Notes: generated by a model not told the origin, from the letters alone. 64,000 nucleotides of DNA from Saccharomonospora azurea NA-128 (GCF_000231055.2 NZ_CM001466.1:41003-105002); one strand, 5' to 3'. Positions 28,547 through 40,227 are shown, counted from the stretch's first letter. A program made the numbers and translations.

Positions 28547-29644
28547 CTAGGCCTCCGCCTCTGCGTCGGTCGATGTGGACGTGGCGGGCGCGGCCTTCGC
28601 CGCCGTCTTCCGGCTGCCGCGCGCGGTCGCGCCCGTGTTCTTCCTCGTGGTCCTCGTGGTCCCGGTCCTGGACCCGGAGGCCCCTGTGGACGTCTTCGCC
28701 GCCGTGGACGACCTCGCGGGTTTGCGTGCGGCGGAGAACTTGGTGAGGCCGCGCAGCGCGGCCTCGTAGACCTCGTCCGGGTCGAGCCTGCGCAGCTCCT
28801 CGATGAGGCAGTCCTTGTTGTCCCGCCGGTGCAGGGAAACACGCCGAGTCGGTTGTCCCGGCTGGGTCAGGGTGCCGGTCTTGCCGTCCGGCCGGTGCAG
28901 CTCGATGGGCCCCGACGGCCGGTCGAGACGCACCGCGACGATGCCCTGCGCCTCGGTGGTCTTGATGCGTTTCACCGGCACGTTGAGGTATTCCGCGAGC
29001 CAGCCCGCGAGCAGCTCCGTCGACGGGGAGTCCGCCTCGCCGGTGACCGACGCTCCGGTGATCGGCTCGAACGGCGGGAGGTCGAGCGCCGACACCAGCT
29101 GTGCCCGCCAGTTGGTGAGCCGGGTCCAGGCCAGATCCGTGTCACCATCCACATAGGACTTGCTCCGGGCGGTCAGTGCACGGATCGGGTTGGTCTCCGC
29201 GGCCGAGTCGGTGATCCGACGCTGCGCGAGCTGACCCAGCTGGTCCTTCGACGGCGCCTTCGGCCCCTTGCCCGGCCACCACGTGACGGTCGGCGTGTCG
29301 GGCAGCAGCAGCGGAACCACCGCACTCCTGCCCTGGTTCGCGAGCGCCCCGTACAGGCGCAACACGATGACGTCGCTCGCGCCCGCGTCGCCGCCCACCC
29401 GGATCTGACCGTCGATGCGCGGGGCGGCCGTGCGCGCGCCCTTGGCGACCACGATCACGCGCGACGGATGTTCCCGGCTCGCCTCGTTCGCGGCGTCGAT
29501 GGCGTCCTCGAGCTGGTCGTCGTCCTCCGCGGCGATGACCAGCGTCAGCACTCGGCCCAGCGCCACCGCCCCGCCACGCTCACGGATCTCGACGAGCTTC
29601 TTGTTCAACTGCGACGTCGTCGTCGACGGCAGATCGATGATCAT
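28547..29644 (-). CDS. opcA: glucose-6-phosphate dehydrogenase assembly protein OpcA
   Basis: Actinobacterial/cyanobacterial partner that activates or assembles Zwf. The 365-residue protein starts MIIDLPSTTTSQLNKKLVE, the usual N-terminus, and contains TVTWWPGKGPKAPSKDQLGQ. The last 60 or so residues are a low-complexity Ser/Thr/Ala/Lys/Arg tail, probably disordered and rarely this basic in the core family. It is separated from zwf by a 72-bp tandem repeat, although the two genes normally work together. Confidence 0.94.
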   Translation of the reverse strand: MIIDLPSTTTSQLNKKLVEIRERGGAVALGRVLTLVIAAEDDDQLEDAIDAANEASREHPSRVIVVAKGARTAAPRIDGQIRVGGDAGASDVIVLRLYGALANQGRSAVVPLLLPDTPTVTWWPGKGPKAPSKDQLGQLAQRRITDSAAETNPIRALTARSKSYVDGDTDLAWTRLTNWRAQLVSALDLPPFEPITGASVTGEADSPSTELLAGWLAEYLNVPVKRIKTTEAQGIVAVRLDRPSGPIELHRPDGKTGTLTQPGQPTRRVSLHRRDNKDCLIEELRRLDPDEVYEAALRGLTKFSAARKPARSSTAAKTSTGASGSRTGTTRTTRKNTGATARGSRKTAAKAAPATSTSTDAEAEA

Positions 29645-29680
29645 CGGAATCTCCTGTGTTGATCCGCGCTCGCCAGGTCA

Positions 29681-29849
29681 GCGTCCCTTACGGACGCCTC
29701 CAGTGTTCTGCGGGACGCCCGCACCCGGTCGGCGTCCGTGAGGGCCAAACGAGCGTCCCTTACGGACGCCTCCAGTGTTCTGCGGGACGCCCGCACCCGG
29801 TCGGCGTCCGTGAGGGCCAAACGAGCGTCCCTCACGGACGCCTCCAGTG
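29681..29849. repeat. 72-bp tandem repeat, two perfect copies plus a partial third
   Basis: Units run 29681-29752 and 29753-29824 and appear identical. The third (29825 to about 29849) matches the first 25 bases with one change. Each unit begins GCGTCCCTTACGGACGCC and ends in GGCGTCCGTGAGGG plus a short spacer, so neighbouring units form long inverted repeats. The partial copy encodes the last codons and stop of zwf (TGA at 29832-29834). The array fills the zwf-opcA gap. Confidence 0.9.
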
Positions 29850-31361
29850 CCGGCCCGTGCGTTCCAGCATCGCCTCCGCCGACGGCGGCCCCCACGAACC
29901 CGGCTCGTACGGTTCCGGCGTACCGAGCTTCGCCCAGTGCTCCAGCACCGGATCGAGGATCCGCCACGACAGCTCGACCTCCTCGTTGCCGGGGAACAAC
30001 GACGGTTCGCCCAGCAGCACGTCGAGGATCAGCCGCTCGTAGGCCTCGGGCGAGCTCTCGGTGAACGCGTGCCCGTAGCCGAAGTCCATCGTGACGTCGC
30101 GGACCTCCATCGTGGTGCCCGGGACCTTCGACCCGAAGCGCATCGTGACGCCCTCGTCGGGCTGCACCCGGATCACCAGGGCGTTCTCGCCGAGCTCCTC
30201 GGTGGACGTCGAGTCGAACGGCAGGTGCGGTGCCCGCTTGAACACCACGGCGACCTCGGTGACCCGGCGGCCCAGCCGCTTGCCGGTACGCAGGTAGAAC
30301 GGCACGCCCGCCCAGCGGCGGTTGCGCACCTCCAGGGTCACGGCCGCGTACGTCTCGGTGGTCGAGTCCTTGGAGAAGCCCTGCTCCTGGTGCAGGCCCG
30401 GCACCTTCTTGCCGCCCTGCCAGCCCCCGGTGTACTGGCCGCGTGCCGTCGTCTCGTCGAACGGGCCCACGGCCGTCGTCGCCCCCAGGACCTTCACCTT
30501 CTCGGCGCGCAGAGCCTTCGGCTCGAACGACACCGGCTCCTCCATCGCCGTGAGGGCGAGCAACTGCAGCAGGTGGTTCTGGATGACGTCCCGCGCCGCC
30601 CCGATGCCCTCGTAGTAGCCCGCGCGACCGCCGAGGCCGATGTCCTCGGCCATGGTGATCTGCACGTGGTCGACGTAGTGCGCGTTCCAGATCGGCTCGA
30701 ACAGCTGGTTCGCGAACCGCAGCGCCAGGATGTTCTGCACCGTCTCCTTGCCGAGGTAGTGGTCGATGCGGAACACCGACTCCTCGGGGAAGACGTCATT
30801 GACGACGGCGTTCAGTTCCATCGCGCTCGCGAGGTCGTGCCCGAACGGCTTCTCCACGACGACCCGCCGCCAGACGTCCTCACTGGACTGCGCGAGACCG
30901 CAGCGGGCGAGCTGCTTGGTCACCACCGGGAACGCCCACGGCGGGATGGAGAGGTAGAACGCGGTGTTGCCGCCGGTTCCCCGCTGCTCGGTCAGCTCCG
31001 TCACGGTCTGGGCGAGCTGGTCGAACGCGGCGTCGTCGTCGAACGAACCCTGGACGAACCGGATGCCCTCGGCCAGTCGTTCCCACACCGACTCGCGAAA
31101 GGGGGTGCGCGCGTGCTCGGCGACGGCGTCGTGCACCTGTTGGCCGAAGTCCTGGTGCTCCCATTCCCGGCGCGCGAAACCGATGAGCGAGAAGCCCGCG
31201 GGCAACAGGCCCCGGTTCGCGAGGTCGTAGATCGCCGGCATGAGCTTCTTCCGCGACAGGTCCCCCGTGACGCCGAAGATCACCAGGCTCGACGGCCCGG
31301 CGATCCTCGGCAGTCTCTTGTCGCGGGGGTCCCGCAGCGGGTTGGTCCAACCTTGCCTCAT
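29832..31361 (-). CDS. zwf: glucose-6-phosphate 1-dehydrogenase
   Basis: First oxidative pentose-phosphate enzyme, making NADPH. It has 509 residues. It shows VIFGVTGDLSRKKLMPAIYD (nucleotide fold), EKPFGHD and the active-site motif RIDHYLGKETVQNIL. The C-terminus (RHWRRP and stop) lies in the partial third copy of the 72-bp repeat, so the final residues derive from repeat sequence. Its start overlaps the pgi stop (ATG at 31361, TGA at 31358-31360). Confidence 0.97.
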   Translation of the reverse strand: MRQGWTNPLRDPRDKRLPRIAGPSSLVIFGVTGDLSRKKLMPAIYDLANRGLLPAGFSLIGFARREWEHQDFGQQVHDAVAEHARTPFRESVWERLAEGIRFVQGSFDDDAAFDQLAQTVTELTEQRGTGGNTAFYLSIPPWAFPVVTKQLARCGLAQSSEDVWRRVVVEKPFGHDLASAMELNAVVNDVFPEESVFRIDHYLGKETVQNILALRFANQLFEPIWNAHYVDHVQITMAEDIGLGGRAGYYEGIGAARDVIQNHLLQLLALTAMEEPVSFEPKALRAEKVKVLGATTAVGPFDETTARGQYTGGWQGGKKVPGLHQEQGFSKDSTTETYAAVTLEVRNRRWAGVPFYLRTGKRLGRRVTEVAVVFKRAPHLPFDSTSTEELGENALVIRVQPDEGVTMRFGSKVPGTTMEVRDVTMDFGYGHAFTESSPEAYERLILDVLLGEPSLFPGNEEVELSWRILDPVLEHWAKLGTPEPYEPGSWGPPSAEAMLERTGRHWRRP

Positions 31362-32977
31362 CGAGTGAGCTCCTGTACGGCTCGGACCACGTCCGCGAGG
31401 CCCGCCGCCCGGTCGGTGAGATGCAGTCGGAGCACGGGCCTGCCCGTGTCGGCCAGCACCTGCCCGTCACCGAGCGCCTGGGCCAGCTGCAACGTGCTGA
31501 GGGTGTACGGGCGGCCGGGCACCGGCACGTCCGCCTCGACCGCCCCCGTGATCTGGAGGAAGCTGCCGTTGCGGTGACCGCCCTTGTGGTACTGCCCCGT
31601 GGAGTGCAGGAATCGGGGGCCCCAGCCGAACGTCGTCTGCCGCCCGGTTCGCCGGGCGAGCTCGCCGCGCAGCAGGGTGGCGGACGCGTCGTCGAGCCGG
31701 TCGAGATACGCCTGCACGGCGAGGTAGCCGTTCTCGGCGACGCCGTCGACGAACTCCCGCAGCACCTGCGAGAGCGTGCCCGTGGCGGCGCTGTCGCCCA
31801 CCGGGCCGTACACCTCCACCGCGCCGATCACGGCCGACGGCTCCTCGGTGCCCGTGAGCGCCTGCGGGTTGTCGAGCAACGCGCGGGCGGCCTTCTTCGC
31901 CGCCTCCACGTCGGGCTGGTCGAACGGGTTGATGCCGAGCAGCCTGCCCGCCACCGCCACGGCGTACTCCCAGAGCAGGAATTGTGCGCCGAGCGGGCCG
32001 GAGGTCGCGATCGCCGCACCCTCGACGGACGGGCCCACGGCCACCGTGGTGGCGTCGGTGCCCGCGTCGGCGAAACCGGGCGCGGTGGGCGATTCGACGA
32101 CCACGGGCAGCAGGCCGGTGCCCTCCTTGCCGGTCGACTCGGCGATGAGCTGCTCGGCCCAGTCACCGAAACCCGCGATACCGGATCCGGTGTCGGCGAG
32201 GACGACCTTCTCGGCACCGTTCTCGTGTGCCGCCGCGAGGGCGGCGGCCAGGCGGAGCGCCGGGTTGTCCGGGGAGTCGGCGGACAGCGTCTCCGCCGCG
32301 CCGGCGGCCTGGTCGAGCAGCCGGGCGACGTCCGCGCCGGCCAGTCCCGCGGGCACCAGGCCGAACGCCGTCAGCGCGGAGTAGCGACCTCCGACGTGCG
32401 GGTCGGCCTGGAACACCTTGCGGTAGCCCTCGGATTCGGCGAGGTCCGCCAGCGGCGAGCCCGGGTCGGTCACGACGACCATCCGCCGAGCCGGGTCGAT
32501 CCCGGCGTCGGCGAAGGCCTTGGCGAAGATGCGCCGGTGGCTGTCGGTCTCCACGGTCGTGCCGGACTTCGACGACACCACGAGCACCGTGCGCTCCAGG
32601 TCGCCCTCGAGCGCGTCGGCGACCTGGCCCGCGTCGGTGGTGTCCAGCACGGTCAGCGCCACGCCCTCCGTACCGGTGATCACCTCCGGCGCGAGCGACG
32701 AGCCGCCCATCCCGGCGAGCACGACCCGGTCGATGCCCTCGGAACGCAGGTCCGTGCGCAGCGCCTCGATCTCGCCGATCAGCGGACGCGAGCTCTTGTG
32801 CAGCGTCGTCCACGACAGGCGGATCGACGCCTCCGGCTCGGCCCGCTCGCCCCACAGCGTGGGGTCCTGCGCGGTGAGCGCGCTCGCCACGCGGTCGGCG
32901 ACGAGCTGGTCCAGCAGCGAACGTGCCGCCTGAGTCAGGGCGGCGTCGGTGATGTCGACCGTCGTCCGTTCGGCCAT
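31358..32977 (-). CDS. pgi: glucose-6-phosphate isomerase
   Basis: Interconverts glucose- and fructose-6-phosphate and links the pathway to glycolysis. The 539-residue protein has tandem SIS domains: VVLAGMGGSSLAPEVI and VLVVSSKSGTTVETDS bind the sugar phosphate. TFGWGPRFLHSTGQYHKGG near the C-terminus is typical of the Pgi variant in actinobacterial tal-pgi operons. The ATG shares a base with the tal stop (TGATG). This pgi position is seen in Streptomyces but not in M. tuberculosis. Confidence 0.94.
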   Translation of the reverse strand: MAERTTVDITDAALTQAARSLLDQLVADRVASALTAQDPTLWGERAEPEASIRLSWTTLHKSSRPLIGEIEALRTDLRSEGIDRVVLAGMGGSSLAPEVITGTEGVALTVLDTTDAGQVADALEGDLERTVLVVSSKSGTTVETDSHRRIFAKAFADAGIDPARRMVVVTDPGSPLADLAESEGYRKVFQADPHVGGRYSALTAFGLVPAGLAGADVARLLDQAAGAAETLSADSPDNPALRLAAALAAAHENGAEKVVLADTGSGIAGFGDWAEQLIAESTGKEGTGLLPVVVESPTAPGFADAGTDATTVAVGPSVEGAAIATSGPLGAQFLLWEYAVAVAGRLLGINPFDQPDVEAAKKAARALLDNPQALTGTEEPSAVIGAVEVYGPVGDSAATGTLSQVLREFVDGVAENGYLAVQAYLDRLDDASATLLRGELARRTGRQTTFGWGPRFLHSTGQYHKGGHRNGSFLQITGAVEADVPVPGRPYTLSTLQLAQALGDGQVLADTGRPVLRLHLTDRAAGLADVVRAVQELTR

Positions 32978-34098
32978 CAGCTCTGCGCCTTCGCCGAGTC
33001 CAGCTGGCCCCGCACGGTGTCGAGCAGCTCGGCCCACGACTTGTCGAACTTCTCCACACCCTCGTCCTCCAGCGTGCGGAAGACGTCGCTGACGTCGATG
33101 CCGACCTCGGCGAGCCGGTCGAACACCTGCTGTGCCTCCAGCGCCGTGCCGGTCACGGTGTCGTCCTGGATGTCGGCGTGGTCGGCCGCGGCCTCCAGGG
33201 TCTTCTCCGGCATCGTGTTGACCGTGCCCGCGACGACGAGCTGGTCCACGTAGCGCGTGTCCGAGTAGTCCGGGTTCTTCACCCCGGTGGACGCCCACAG
33301 GGGACGCTGGGGCTTGGCGCCGGCCTTCTTGAGTGCCGCCCAGCGTTCGCTCGCGAAGAGCTCCAGGTAGGCGGCGTAGGCGAGGCGGGCGTTGGCGATC
33401 GCGGCCTCACCGCGCAGGGCCAGTGCCTCGTCGGTGCCGATGGCCTCCAGCCGCTTGTCCACCTCGCTGTCGACCCGCGAGACGAAGAACGACGCCACGG
33501 ACTCGATCTGCGACAGGTCGTGGCCGTTGGCCTTGGCCTGCTCCAGCCCGCTGAAGAAGGCCTCGATGACGGCGCGGTAGCGCTCCACCGAGAAGATCAG
33601 GGTGACGTTGACGCTGATGCCGTCGGCGAGGGTGCGCGTGATCGCGGGCAGGCCCTGTTCGGTGGCCGGGATCTTGACGAAGATGTTGGGCCGGTCGACG
33701 GTCTTCCACAGCTCCTCGGCCTCGGCCACGGTCTTGTCCGTGTCCCGTGCCAGACCCGGGTCGACCTCGATCGACACCCGGCCGTCGACGCCGTCCGTGG
33801 CGGTGTAGACGTCGCGGAAGAGGTCCGCGGCCTCGCGTACGTCGCTGGTGGTCAGCTCCCGCACGGCGGCGTGGACGTCCGCACCGCGCGCGGCGAGCTC
33901 ACGGATCTGCTCGTCGTACGCCTCGCCCTTCGACAGGGCGCCCGCGAAGATCGTCGGGTTGGTGGTGACCCCGACGACGTGCTTGTCGCGGATCAGTTCT
34001 GCGAGGTTGCCGGAGCGCAGCCGCTCGCGCGACAGGTCGTCGAGCCAGATCGACACTCCTGCCTCGGACAGCTGGGCCAGCCTGTCGGTGTTGCCCAT
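32977..34098 (-). CDS. tal: transaldolase
   Basis: Moves a dihydroxyacetone unit between sugar phosphates in the non-oxidative branch. The 373-residue protein is of the large actinobacterial type. Its Schiff-base lysine lies in NIFVKIPAT, and [13 protein letters not shown] and [13 protein letters not shown] are in the N-terminal region. It is preceded by a strong hairpin in the space after tkt, and its stop overlaps pgi. Confidence 0.96.
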   Translation of the reverse strand: MGNTDRLAQLSEAGVSIWLDDLSRERLRSGNLAELIRDKHVVGVTTNPTIFAGALSKGEAYDEQIRELAARGADVHAAVRELTTSDVREAADLFRDVYTATDGVDGRVSIEVDPGLARDTDKTVAEAEELWKTVDRPNIFVKIPATEQGLPAITRTLADGISVNVTLIFSVERYRAVIEAFFSGLEQAKANGHDLSQIESVASFFVSRVDSEVDKRLEAIGTDEALALRGEAAIANARLAYAAYLELFASERWAALKKAGAKPQRPLWASTGVKNPDYSDTRYVDQLVVAGTVNTMPEKTLEAAADHADIQDDTVTGTALEAQQVFDRLAEVGIDVSDVFRTLEDEGVEKFDKSWAELLDTVRGQLDSAKAQS

Positions 34099-34132
34099 GA
34101 CGTCATCCCTTTCCACGTGTCGACTCACTCGG

Positions 34133-34169
34133 GGTGGGGGCGTCGCGTCGTGTCCGCGACGCCCCCACC
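34133..34169 (-). terminator. 15-bp perfect hairpin between tkt and tal
   Basis: GGTGGGGGCGTCGCG (34133-34147) and CGCGACGCCCCCACC (34155-34169) enclose a 7-base loop. It follows the tkt stop by about 25 bases. Because tal-pgi-zwf follow on the same strand, it may be a partial terminator or an mRNA-end stabiliser that raises tkt over its neighbours. No T-tract follows. Confidence 0.55.
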
Positions 34170-34192
34170 GCCGGGTTGTGCGTGCCGCGACG

Positions 34193-36286
<2,094 letters not shown>

Positions 36287-36661
36287 TGACTCGGCTCCCT
36301 GAAGTCTCGCGCGTTGGCTGTTCCTTGCCCGGTTACCCGATCGTCTCGGTCACAGACGATCTTAATCGATCCTGAACCCGGTGTGCCTGCCGTCTCAGTG
36401 GACTGGCCTGCATGAATTTCGAGCACTGTGACTCCGGCGACGGGTACCGGCGAATTCGTCGGTCAGCCTAGTCGACGGCGACGCGCCATCGGCGATCACT
36501 GACGCGCTGTGCGGGGGCGATCGCGCACGGCGCGTGGCCCATGGTGACGTGGGTCCCGTGCCCGGGTGCCGCCGGGCAAGGCGTGCTTGCGCTCTACTAC
36601 GATCTGTCAAGGTATCGCGTCCATGCCGACGCAGGGACGAAATCAAGGCACAGGGAGCGAG
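36287..36661. other. divergent control region between tkt and ctaB
   Basis: No gene is supported in these 375 bases. On the minus strand TAAGAT (36359-36364) is a possible tkt -10 hexamer and coincides with the motif shared with gap. On the plus strand TACGAT (36598-36603) could serve ctaB. CCGGCGA is repeated around 36433-36450. The remainder shows nothing I can interpret. Confidence 0.5.
36359..36372. promoter_or_regulatory. AT-rich motif shared with the gap upstream region
   Basis: ATCTTAATCGATCC here matches ATCTTAATCGATTC at 22403-22416 in 13 of 14 positions. It overlaps the candidate tkt -10, so a bound protein could block tkt transcription. The regulator is unknown. Confidence 0.4.
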
Positions 36662-37642
36662 ATGTCGTTGGTGAACGCTGCGCACGGGCGCAGTGAGCAC
36701 ACCAGCGCCGTGCATCCCACTGGCGAGTCGGAAGCTGGTGGCCGGCGAGGTCTGCGTGAGGTCATCGGCGCGTACGCCGCGCTGGCCAAGCCGAGGGTCA
36801 TCGAGCTCCTGCTCGTGACCACGATTCCCGCGATGTTCCTCGCGGGCCGGGAGTTCCCGTCACCGTGGCTGGTGCTGGCGACTCTCGTCGGCGGAACCAT
36901 GGCCGCGGGCAGCGCCAATGCGTTGAACTGCGTCATCGACGCCGACATCGACAAGGTGATGAACCGCACCAAGCGGCGCCCGCTCGTGCGGGACTCCGTA
37001 CCCAGGCGCAACGCGCTGATCTTCGGCGTGGTGCTCGGTCTCGCCTCGTTCGGGTTGCTCTACCTGACGGTGAACCTGCTCGCCGCCATCCTCGCCGTCG
37101 TCACGATCCTCTTCTACATCTTCGTCTACACGCTGCTGCTCAAGCGGCGGACACCGCAGAACGTCGTCTGGGGCGGCGCAGCGGGCTGCATGCCGGTGGT
37201 CATCGGCTGGGCCGCCGTGACGGGCACGGTGGAGTGGCCCGCGTTCGTGATGTTCGGCGTGATCTTCTTCTGGACCCCGCCGCACACCTGGGCGCTCGCC
37301 ATGCGTTACCGCGAGGACTACGAGCGGGCGGGCGTGCCGATGCTCCCCGTCGTGGCGACGCCGAAGCACGTCGCCAAGCAGATCGTCGTGTACTCGTGGG
37401 TCATGGTCGGCTGGACGCTGTTGCTGGTCCCGGCCACGAGCTGGCTCTACACGGCCTTCGCTGTGCTCACCGGTGCCTGGTTCCTCTTCTACGCGCACCG
37501 CCTCTACGCGGCGGTGGCCCGTGGTGAGAAGACGAAGCCGATGTCGTTGTTCCACCGCTCGAACACCTACCTGATGATCGTGTTCGTCGCCCTCGCCGTG
37601 GACGCCGCCATCGGGCTGCCGGTGATCGGCCTGCCGTTCTAG
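36662..37642 (+). CDS. ctaB: protoheme IX farnesyltransferase (heme O synthase)
   Basis: UbiA-family membrane prenyltransferase that converts heme B to heme O for cytochrome oxidase. The 326-residue protein has about nine helices and the aspartate motif [21 protein letters not shown] second conserved loop ([20 protein letters not shown]) follows. The ATG at 36662 has AGGGAG upstream; in-frame ATGs at 36623 and an open frame to 36566 give less likely extensions. It works with CtaA (46736-47707), further along the window. Confidence 0.95.
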   Translation: MSLVNAAHGRSEHTSAVHPTGESEAGGRRGLREVIGAYAALAKPRVIELLLVTTIPAMFLAGREFPSPWLVLATLVGGTMAAGSANALNCVIDADIDKVMNRTKRRPLVRDSVPRRNALIFGVVLGLASFGLLYLTVNLLAAILAVVTILFYIFVYTLLLKRRTPQNVVWGGAAGCMPVVIGWAAVTGTVEWPAFVMFGVIFFWTPPHTWALAMRYREDYERAGVPMLPVVATPKHVAKQIVVYSWVMVGWTLLLVPATSWLYTAFAVLTGAWFLFYAHRLYAAVARGEKTKPMSLFHRSNTYLMIVFVALAVDAAIGLPVIGLPF

Positions 37643-37763
37643 ACCCCTCGCTCGTCCCGCCGTCCACCGTGTCACCGGATCGGGTGGGGCGGGGAATGGT
37701 GCGCGGACCGCGTTCGTTATTCCTGGGCTGTGAGAGTCCCTCGACCGCGAAAGTGGGCTGCTT

Positions 37764-40217
37764 GTGTCCGTGTCCCCGCAGCGTCGGGAACCCGACAACA
37801 CCATGACGTTCGATCCGCAGACGGTGAAGCCGAACTCTCGGCTCGACGAGGCCAAGCGCGCCGAGATCACCGCCGAGCAGGCGTACGTCTCGACGCTGTA
37901 CGAACGCCTCGACGCCGAACGCGAGCTGGCCGACCGCAGGCTCACCGAGGCTCTGCGCAGCTCGGGTGGGCCTCCGCAGGCCGCCGCCGAACGGGAGGCG
38001 GCGACCGCCACCTACAGCGATCGGCTCGCCCAGCTCAAGTCCGTGGAGCAGGGGCTGTGCTTCGGCAGGCTCGACTTCGCCGACGGTGATGGCCCGGACG
38101 ACGAGTCGACGATGTACATCGGCCGGGTCGGGCTGTTCGACGAGAGCGACGACTACCGGCCGCTGTTGATCGACTGGCGGGCGCCCGCCGCGAGGCCGTT
38201 CTACCTCGCCACGGCGGCCTCTCCGGAGGGCATCCGGCGCCGCAGGCACATCCGCTCGCTCAGCCGCCGGGTGGTCGGCATCGACGACGAGGTGCTCGAC
38301 CTCGGTGCCGACGAGCACACCGACCACCTCGGGCTGGCGGGGGAGGCGGCGCTGCTGTCGGCGCTGGAGCGTCGACGCACCGGCGAGATGTCGGACATCG
38401 TGTCGACGATCCAGGCGGAGCAGGACCGCATCATCCGCGCCGACATGAACGGGGTCCTGGTGGTGCAGGGCGGGCCGGGCACCGGCAAGACCGCCGTGGC
38501 GCTGCATCGCGCCGCCTACCTGCTCTACACGTACCGCAGACAGCTCACCACGCGTGGTGTGCTCGTCGTCGGGCCCAACAGCACCTTCCTGCGCTACATC
38601 GGGCAGGTGCTGCCCTCGCTGGGCGAGACGGGTGTCCTGCTCTCGACCATCGGCGAGCTCTTCCCCGGGCTGGCCGCCGCGGGGCTCGACACTCCCGAGG
38701 TCGCCGAGATCAAGGGCCGGATCGGCATGGCCGACGTCCTCGCGCAGGCCGTCCGCGACCGCCAGATCGTGCCCGAGACCGTCCTGGAGGTCCCGGTCGA
38801 GGGAGGAGAGGTGCTCACCCTCGACCGGCGTACGTGCGAGCGGGCGCGCGCGAAGGCGCGCGAGACGCTGCGCCCCCACAACGTGGCCCGCCGGGTGTTC
38901 GTCGACCGGCTCCTCGACGCGCTGGCCGACCAGTCGGTGCGCAGGCTGGAGTCCAGCGTTCTCGACGATCTGCCCGAGGTGCCGCTGGCCGACGACGAGG
39001 TGGACAGCGGGCCCATGCTCGACGCGCGGGACTTCGCGACGATCCGCCAGGAGCTCGCCGAGGACGCCGCGGTGCAGGCCGCACTGCAGTCGTTGTGGCC
39101 GAAGCTGACGCCGCAGGAGTTGCTGAGCGACCTGCTCACCGACGCCGAACGGCTCGCCTCGGCTGCCCGCGGTGTGCTCACCGAGGAGGAGTGGCGGAGC
39201 CTGTTGCGCCGGCCCGGGGCCCTGTGGACCCCCGCCGACGTTCCGCTGCTCGACGAGCTCGCCGAGCTGCTGGGCGAGGACGACACGGAGGCCCGCGCCC
39301 GCCGGGAACGGCAGCGTCGCGAGGAGCGCGCTTACGCCGAGGGTGTGCTGCACGTCCTGGAACAGGACGACGAGATCATCGACGAGGAGATCGTGCGGGT
39401 GCGCGACGTCCTCGACGCGGAGTTGCTGGCCGAGCGTCAGGAGGCGCGCAGCGACCTGACCGCGGCTCAGCGGGCCGCCCTCGACCGCTCCTGGACGTTC
39501 GGTCACGTCATCGTCGACGAGGCCCAGGAACTGTCCGAGATGGACTGGCGGCTGCTCATGCGGCGCTGCCCCAGCCGGTCGATGACGTTGGTGGGGGACG
39601 TCTCGCAGACCGGTTCGGCGGCGGGGACGTCGTCGTGGGACCGGGTCCTGCGGCCGTACGTCGGCGACCGCTGGCGGCTGCGGGAACTCACCGTGAACTA
39701 CCGCACACCCGCCGAGATCATGGACCTCGCCTCCGCCGTCCTGGCCGAGCTCGACGCCGGGCTGTCGGCGCCGAAGTCGGTGCGCGAGTCGGGGGTGCGT
39801 CCGTGGCGCCGGTCGAGCTCCCCGGAGGCGCTCGCCGCCGACGTCCGCCGGTGGGTGGACGAGGAACTGGAGGCGCTGACCGCGGAGCGGGGAGGCGGCA
39901 CGCTGGCGGTGCTGTGCCCCGAGTCCCTGGAAGGGGGCCTGGCGGCCGAGCTGGCGAAGACGCAGGCCACGGCCGGTGTCGACGACACGGGGGACAACCC
40001 GAGGGTGTCGGTCCTCACCGTGAGCCGGTCGAAGGGCCTGGAGTTCGACGCCGTGATCGTGGTGGATCCGGAGGGGATCGCCTCGGGGTCGCAGCGTGGG
40101 CTCAACGACGTCTACGTGGCGCTGACGCGGGCCACGCAGCGGTTGGGCATCGTCCACACGGGTACGCCGATGCCCGCACTCTCAGGCGAGCAAAGCGCCT
40201 CGTCTGCGGCCGGATAG
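37764..40217 (+). CDS. helR: HelD/HelR-like RNA polymerase recycling ATPase (UvrD-superfamily)
   Basis: Superfamily 1 helicase-like ATPase of the HelD type that frees stalled RNA polymerase; the actinobacterial HelR form also gives rifamycin tolerance by displacing the drug. It has 817 residues from the GTG at 37764 (ATG 37803 is an alternative). The N-terminal part is a coiled-coil region rich in Glu/Arg. Walker A is QGGPGTGKTAVALHR, Walker B VDEAQELSEMDW, and the C-terminal helicase motif VALTRATQRLG. The HelR label rests on family recall; a generic HelD is the safer name. Confidence 0.85.
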   Translation: MSVSPQRREPDNTMTFDPQTVKPNSRLDEAKRAEITAEQAYVSTLYERLDAERELADRRLTEALRSSGGPPQAAAEREAATATYSDRLAQLKSVEQGLCFGRLDFADGDGPDDESTMYIGRVGLFDESDDYRPLLIDWRAPAARPFYLATAASPEGIRRRRHIRSLSRRVVGIDDEVLDLGADEHTDHLGLAGEAALLSALERRRTGEMSDIVSTIQAEQDRIIRADMNGVLVVQGGPGTGKTAVALHRAAYLLYTYRRQLTTRGVLVVGPNSTFLRYIGQVLPSLGETGVLLSTIGELFPGLAAAGLDTPEVAEIKGRIGMADVLAQAVRDRQIVPETVLEVPVEGGEVLTLDRRTCERARAKARETLRPHNVARRVFVDRLLDALADQSVRRLESSVLDDLPEVPLADDEVDSGPMLDARDFATIRQELAEDAAVQAALQSLWPKLTPQELLSDLLTDAERLASAARGVLTEEEWRSLLRRPGALWTPADVPLLDELAELLGEDDTEARARRERQRREERAYAEGVLHVLEQDDEIIDEEIVRVRDVLDAELLAERQEARSDLTAAQRAALDRSWTFGHVIVDEAQELSEMDWRLLMRRCPSRSMTLVGDVSQTGSAAGTSSWDRVLRPYVGDRWRLRELTVNYRTPAEIMDLASAVLAELDAGLSAPKSVRESGVRPWRRSSSPEALAADVRRWVDEELEALTAERGGGTLAVLCPESLEGGLAAELAKTQATAGVDDTGDNPRVSVLTVSRSKGLEFDAVIVVDPEGIASGSQRGLNDVYVALTRATQRLGIVHTGTPMPALSGEQSASSAAG

Positions 40218-40220
40218 GGT
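40215..40220 (+). promoter_or_regulatory. -10 element (TAGGGT) for leaderless FKBP lipoprotein gene
   Basis: TAGGGT ends 7 bases before the ATG at 40228 and overlaps the end of the helicase gene (TAG at 40215-40217). It therefore gives the lipoprotein gene its own promoter. Confidence 0.5.
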
Positions 40221-40227
40221 GTCAACC

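Noticed and set aside
29656-30042. Short frames encoding a repeated peptide with VREGQTSVPYGRLQCS-like units
   Set aside because: The repeated peptide is a by-product of the 72-bp DNA repeat being a multiple of three. There is no start context, and the frame runs antisense to zwf.
37643-37763. A rifamycin-associated element upstream of the HelD/HelR-like gene
   Set aside because: No convincing 19-bp inverted repeat of that kind could be found by eye between ctaB and the helicase gene.
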